Made by a program: the position numbers and the translations under genes. A stretch of 64,000 bases of DNA, taken from the NCBI GenBank assembly GCA_038534295.1, contig JBCAXA010000002.1, positions 496,001-560,000 on the forward strand, read 5' to 3'. This document shows positions 61,301 to 64,000 of the stretch, in pieces. This DNA comes from JBCAXA01 sp038534295 (GTDB taxonomy: Bacteria > Pseudomonadota > Gammaproteobacteria > Steroidobacterales > Woeseiaceae). Position 1 is the first letter of the stretch; each line of letters opens with the position of its first letter. Below the pieces are notes generated by a model, which had not been told where the DNA came from, did no database searches, and saw nothing but the letters and a program-made list of their open reading frames with translations.

Positions 61301-61634
61301 GCTGGCCTGCAAGAACGCCATTCTGATCGTCGAGTTCGCGCGCGAGTTGGAGCGCCAAGGGCGCTCGATCGTCGATGCCGCGATTGAAGCCAGTCGAATC
61401 CGACTGCGGCCAATTCTGATGACCAGTTTCGCGTTCATCGCTGGCGTCATACCACTCGTGTTTGCGTCTGGGGCGGGCTCCGAGGTTCGCCACGTCATGG
61501 GCGTGACGGTCTTCTTCGGCATGCTCGGCGTGACGTTCTTTGGGCTCATATTCACGCCGATTTTCTACGTCCTGATTCGCCGCTTTGCGACGCGCAACGA
61601 CGTGGCTGTAGAGCCGGAGGCAGCCCGTGCTTAA
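58389..61634 (+). CDS. RND (HAE1-type) multidrug efflux pump
   Basis: 1081 residues, two bases after the adaptor. Twelve membrane helices and two large periplasmic loops are present. The proton-relay motif GIVVDDAIVVVENVERH (two Asp in helix four) and the Lys in helix ten (LMGLACKNAILIVEFARELE) are intact. It resembles MexF/OqxB. It exports drugs or host/plant compounds; substrates cannot be read from sequence. Confidence 0.96.
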   Translation: MNLSRVFVDRPIFASVLSLFILIAGALSIPNLPVSEYPDVVPPTIQVTANYPGANPQTISETVAAPLEEAINGVEDMIYMKSVASSDGTLSLQVTFAGGTDIDLAAVKVQNRVASALPRLPDAVRALGVSTDKSSPTLTMVVHVTSPNGTYGAEYLANFVNLQIKDELARIDGVGQALIFGAGEYSMRIWLDPEKAASRDLTAGDIVAAIRDQNSQVSAGTIGAPPQTEAATVQLSVGAQGRLRSADEFSDIVLKTGEPGAVTVLGDVARVELGAETYALRSLLNNADAAAIPIFASPGANAIELSQAIRDKMTALERDFPPDVKWQVAYDPTVFVRDSIASVITTLLEAVLLVVLVVVVFLQTWRASIIPLLAVPVSVVGTFAVLLLLGFSINVLTLFGLVLAIGIVVDDAIVVVENVERHIEMGKTPLSAAHDAMQEVSGPIVAITLVLVAVFVPLAFLEGVTGEFYRQFAVSISAAVVISGINSLTLSPALSAVLLKPQGAPTQRIGRVIEFLLGWLFRPFNRFFQRGAAAYGRQVVRNLGRTGRLIVIYTLLIGVAVAGFRAVPAGFIPVQDKQYLFGVALLPEGASLDRTEAMAREMAELAHQVPGVENVIAFPGLNGVHFVNTPNMATMFIGITPADERELSAEEMAARLSGAFSSIKEGLGFALMPPAVLGLGNSSGVEMFLQDRSGLGFGELNNATQSFAGQLRQTPGIDPYTVLSSSQSNVPQLEAVVDRRKVREQDLALNDVYDALQTYLGSAYVNDFNLFGRTYSVYVQADARFRDEVADVARLRVRNAQGRMIPVSSVLELKETFGPDPVVRYNGYPAADLSGSTDPAQLSSAEALQLVAQMAETDLPRGIGIEWTGLSYQEANQGSASLLVFPLCILFVYLILAALYESWTLPLSVILIVPMCLLSAIAGIWVLNTISGTIFGLQIGAGMIPPPPVSVPPTFLDNNIFTQIGLVVLMGLACKNAILIVEFARELERQGRSIVDAAIEASRIRLRPILMTSFAFIAGVIPLVFASGAGSEVRHVMGVTVFFGMLGVTFFGLIFTPIFYVLIRRFATRNDVAVEPEAARA

Positions 61635-63042
61635 GCCAGTCGGTATCGCTGCGATCGCCGCGCTGACGACCGTGGGCTGCACGGTCGGCCCGGATCACGT
61701 CACACCGATTCCGGACTTGCCGGCAACGTTCAGCGGTGCCGACGCGCCGGCGTTCGACGGCGAGCAAGCCGTCGGCGAAGGACTGTGGGTGAGTCTCGGC
61801 CTGGAAACGTTGGAGCGGCTTATTGTTCGGGCGCAATTACAGAACACGACTGTTGCCCAAGCAGTTGCGACGCTGAACGAAACGCGCGCGTTGAGTGGTT
61901 TGCAGGTTTATTCGCTGTTCCCGACCGCAACGATTAACGTTGAAAGCGAACGCAACCAGCAAAGTCCTGCCGATCCGTTTTCCTTCCCCGGGCCGACCGT
62001 TACCGAACGGTTTCGCGCTGGGTTTGACGTCAGCTGGGAGATCGATCTGTTCGGTAACTTGCGGCGCCAGTCCGAGCAGATTCGACGTCAAGTCGAAGCC
62101 GACACCGCCGCTTTGGCCGCGGTGCGACTGTCGGTGACCGCTGAAGTTGCGCAGGCGTATTTCGGTTGGTTGGGTAACGCCCGCCGCGTGGCGATATTGA
62201 ACCGTAACCTTGCCAATCAGCAAGAGAACGTCCGCATCCTAGAAGCGTCGCTTGATGCGGGCCGCGGCACGGCGCTCGATGTTTCTCGGGCACGTTCGAT
62301 CGAGCGTTCGGTGGCGGCGCTGCTGCCACAAGCCGAGGCTGATGTTGCACGTTCCGAACAACGTCTGGCGGTGCTAACGCGGTGGAGTATCGATGAACTT
62401 CGCACGGAACTCGGCACGGCGACGTCGATGCCCACGCTGCCACGTATGGTGGCGGTCGGTACGCCGGAGGACTGGTTGCGACGACGGCCCGACATTCAAG
62501 CGGCCGAGCGACGGCTGGCGGCGTCGACATCGGCCATTGGCGTTGAGGTCGTTCAGTACTTTCCCATTGTGACGCTACTCGGTGACTTCGGCTGGAACGG
62601 CAGGTCGGAGGCAGTCATCGGCGACAGCGACGCTGAGCGTTGGCGCGTGGCGCCGAGTCTCAGCTGGCGAATTCTCGACGCCGGACGTATTCGTCAGCGG
62701 GTCAAAGCGGCTGAAGCGCGCGCTGACGGCGCATTAGCGGCGTACAACGAGAGCTGGTTGCTGGCGCTCGAAGAAACCGAAAACGCGATGAATACGTATC
62801 GCGCGACAACACTGCGCGAGGCGGCGTTGTCGAGTGCAGTCAGCGAAAGCCAAAATGCGGCCCGCTTGGCACGACTGCGTTTTGATGCCGGCGCCGACAC
62901 GTACTTGGCGGTACTCGACGCCGAACGGTCGGCGATCGAATTCGAAGACCAGCTGGCGACTGCGCGAACCGATCGCGCGACGGCCCTCGCAGCGCTCTAC
63001 AAGTCGCTGGGCGGCGATTTTGCGGTGGGCTTGAATAACTGA
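61627..63042 (+). CDS. RND efflux outer-membrane channel (NodT/OprN type)
   Basis: 471 residues from GTG 61627, overlapping the pump gene by eight bases. A lipoprotein signal (GCTVGPDH) is near residue 18. The OEP repeats (TAEVAQAYFGWLGNARRVAIL and VLDAERSAIEFEDQLATARTDRATALAALYKSLGGDF) match NodT-family channels. It completes the tripartite pump. Confidence 0.94.
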   Translation: MLKPVGIAAIAALTTVGCTVGPDHVTPIPDLPATFSGADAPAFDGEQAVGEGLWVSLGLETLERLIVRAQLQNTTVAQAVATLNETRALSGLQVYSLFPTATINVESERNQQSPADPFSFPGPTVTERFRAGFDVSWEIDLFGNLRRQSEQIRRQVEADTAALAAVRLSVTAEVAQAYFGWLGNARRVAILNRNLANQQENVRILEASLDAGRGTALDVSRARSIERSVAALLPQAEADVARSEQRLAVLTRWSIDELRTELGTATSMPTLPRMVAVGTPEDWLRRRPDIQAAERRLAASTSAIGVEVVQYFPIVTLLGDFGWNGRSEAVIGDSDAERWRVAPSLSWRILDAGRIRQRVKAAEARADGALAAYNESWLLALEETENAMNTYRATTLREAALSSAVSESQNAARLARLRFDAGADTYLAVLDAERSAIEFEDQLATARTDRATALAALYKSLGGDFAVGLNN

Positions 63043-63085
63043 ATTGACGATCGGATCGTCGAAACGATTCATCGCGCTAACAAAG

Positions 63086-63125
63086 GCGACGAGGCCTCAT
63101 CCGTGAGCGCCCCGTCGCTCGTCGC
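63086..63125. repeat. Hairpin between convergent efflux and CHRD genes
   Basis: GCGACGAG and CTCGTCGC form a perfect eight-base stem around a 24-base loop. No T run follows on either strand, so it is at best part of a terminator or an mRNA end structure. Confidence 0.3.
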
Positions 63126-63134
63126 TTGCTCGGT

Positions 63135-63692
63135 TTAGTAACGCTCTTTGGTTGGGCGTACCTGACCACGCAGCTCACCCGGACCAAATGCCGTGGTGTG
63201 CAGGTTCCAGTAAACGAGGCCGGCATCGATCGCCGCCGCTAACGATGCGATGTTGTTGATCGGGCGACCTACGACGTCCGGACACGGGTCGATTTCCGGG
63301 AAGTCGGCATTGGTGATCGTGCCGGTAATGCGATGACCGGCCAGCGTGATCACGTCGCTGTTGTCGTTGGCGGCGGCGATTGTATCGATCAGGCCAATCG
63401 CGATCGGACCGTTAGCACCGGCGACGTTGCAATGCAGGTGCAGACGCGTTACCCCGCCTTCCAGGCTGTTGAAGCGGACGCGAATGCGTGCTTCGCTGAA
63501 GCCGCGATCAAAGCGGATCGTGGCGCGAGCAAAGCCATTGCTGGCAACTGGGATTTCGGCAACTTCCTGGGCAGCGCTCAGGATGGTCGTCGAAGCAAAT
63601 TCACTCTTGTCGTTGTCCGCGACGGCCGTGGTCGGCAGTGCAGCAGCGAAAGCAATCGTGCCGGCAGCGGCCAGCAGCTTTTTGAAGGTCAT
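63135..63692 (-). CDS. Secreted CHRD-domain protein
   Basis: 185 residues with a signal peptide (about 1-25, ending AVA) and AGGAAA six bases before the ATG. The CHRD fold is visible (FASTTILSAAQEVAEIPVASNGFARATIRFDR, then YWNLHTTAFGPGELRGQV). CHRD domains are secreted, often linked to extracellular matrix or metal/anion binding. The role in bacteria is unknown. Confidence 0.87.
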   Translation of the reverse strand: MTFKKLLAAAGTIAFAAALPTTAVADNDKSEFASTTILSAAQEVAEIPVASNGFARATIRFDRGFSEARIRVRFNSLEGGVTRLHLHCNVAGANGPIAIGLIDTIAAANDNSDVITLAGHRITGTITNADFPEIDPCPDVVGRPINNIASLAAAIDAGLVYWNLHTTAFGPGELRGQVRPTKERY

Positions 63693-64000
63693 AGCAGTTT
63701 CCTAGGTTGGGTGAGCTGAATGAAAGTCGTCTGGCGAGCCCCGCACAGGGGAGCCGGTCCTTCATGCCCTGCCGCCCGCGGATGGTTCAACGACAAATGT
63801 TAAATTTGCGTTGCACGCCGCAAGCGGAAAAAAATCCCGACGTATTGAACTATTCCGACGTCGTGCAGCGTCTCACTGGCATGCAAGCGCAATGGCTAAA
63901 AGCACCTTCACCGATGACAGAAACCCGGCCCGTCGAGCGGCGAGGTAGTGCCGTAGTGGCTTTAAAACCCGTGCATCGGGAGGATCGGCAGGATCGCGAA
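63693..64000. other. Gene-free tail of the window, CHRD upstream region
   Basis: 308 bases with no convincing coding sequence or hairpin terminator. It should hold the CHRD promoter on the minus strand. CCGACGT occurs twice near 63837 and 63857, and a run of A residues lies near 63830. The next gene lies beyond the window. Confidence 0.45.

Noticed and set aside
1..64000. CRISPR arrays, tRNAs, rRNAs, insertion sequences and phage genes
   Set aside because: I saw no regularly spaced repeats, tRNA cloverleaf, rRNA signature, transposase, integrase or phage structural gene. A model-based search such as tRNAscan or Infernal could still find small RNAs I missed.

Overview
The window reads as about 64 kb of GC-rich chromosome from a gammaproteobacterium. 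The fabD-fabG-acpP-fabF-pabC-mltG-tmk-holB-pilZ order, the GspG-to-GspN secretion genes, the TIGR03623/UvrD recombination pair and a Vibrio/Shewanella-type TonB2 operon are all typical of that class. Abundant TonB-dependent uptake, S9 peptidase, DUF5916 and RND genes and several acidic secreted domains would fit a free-living aquatic or soil relative of the Xanthomonadales/Woeseiales/Steroidobacterales. That placement is inference, because no rRNA or tRNA gene is present. I found no rRNA, tRNA, CRISPR array, insertion sequence, prophage or integrase.

Layout. 1-5656: a TonB2-like energy-transduction operon (DUF3450, TtpC-type MotA/TolQ/ExbB, ExbB, two ExbDs, TonB, TPR protein) closed by a strong terminator. 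5679-6579: ferredoxin and peroxiredoxin. 6608-8301 (minus): etfBA. 8302-8943: a gene-free stretch with an AT-rich palindrome and several inverted repeats. 8944-16127: an AlaA-like aminotransferase followed by a PD-(D/E)XK nuclease and a UvrD/AddA-like helicase-nuclease. 16119-21756 (minus): type II secretion genes gspG-H-I-J-K-L-M-N, without C, D, E or F. 21841-22446: a rhombosortase, the protease that processes GlyGly-CTERM proteins exported by type II secretion. 22481-31103: fatty-acid synthesis (fabD, fabG, acpP, fabF), p-aminobenzoate synthesis (pabB, pabC), mltG, tmk, holB and pilZ as one long, tightly packed unit.

31109-37739: a cNMP-binding/rhodanese protein, a FadJ-like beta-oxidation enzyme, an EEP-family hydrolase, a lone TIR-like protein, a type-2 ferredoxin-NADP reductase and a glycerophosphodiesterase. 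37822-43731: a coiled-coil membrane protein and an S9 peptidase facing a very large TonB-dependent receptor; a LacI-type palindrome core (GTAGCGCTACGC) occurs upstream of both the peptidase and the receptor. 43946-47972: a probable nucleoside-use locus with a nucleoside hydrolase, divergent from a TsgA-like transporter, an isopenicillin-N-synthase-like Fe(II)/2-oxoglutarate oxygenase and a ribokinase. 48175-49180: two tandem bactofilins and a terminator. 49244-56383: an MFS transporter, DUF1304, panD, a CBM9/DUF5916 protein, a small K+ channel, an FG-GAP lipoprotein, a glyoxalase and a DUF2269-like protein. 56606-63042: a TetR regulator with two palindromic operator candidates in front of a complete RND efflux operon. 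63135-63692 (minus): a secreted CHRD protein.

How parts work together. The TonB2 operon could energise receptors such as the one at 40378-43731. The ferredoxin, type-2 reductase and ETF are redox carriers, and ETF would accept electrons from acyl-CoA dehydrogenases upstream of the FadJ-like enzyme. The observations I rate highest are the nucleoside locus with an unexplained 2-oxoglutarate oxygenase, the shared palindrome linking peptidase and receptor, the lone TIR-like gene beside a flavin reductase, the split type II secretion locus with a rhombosortase lacking an obvious start codon, and the inverted-repeat cluster at 8521-8915.
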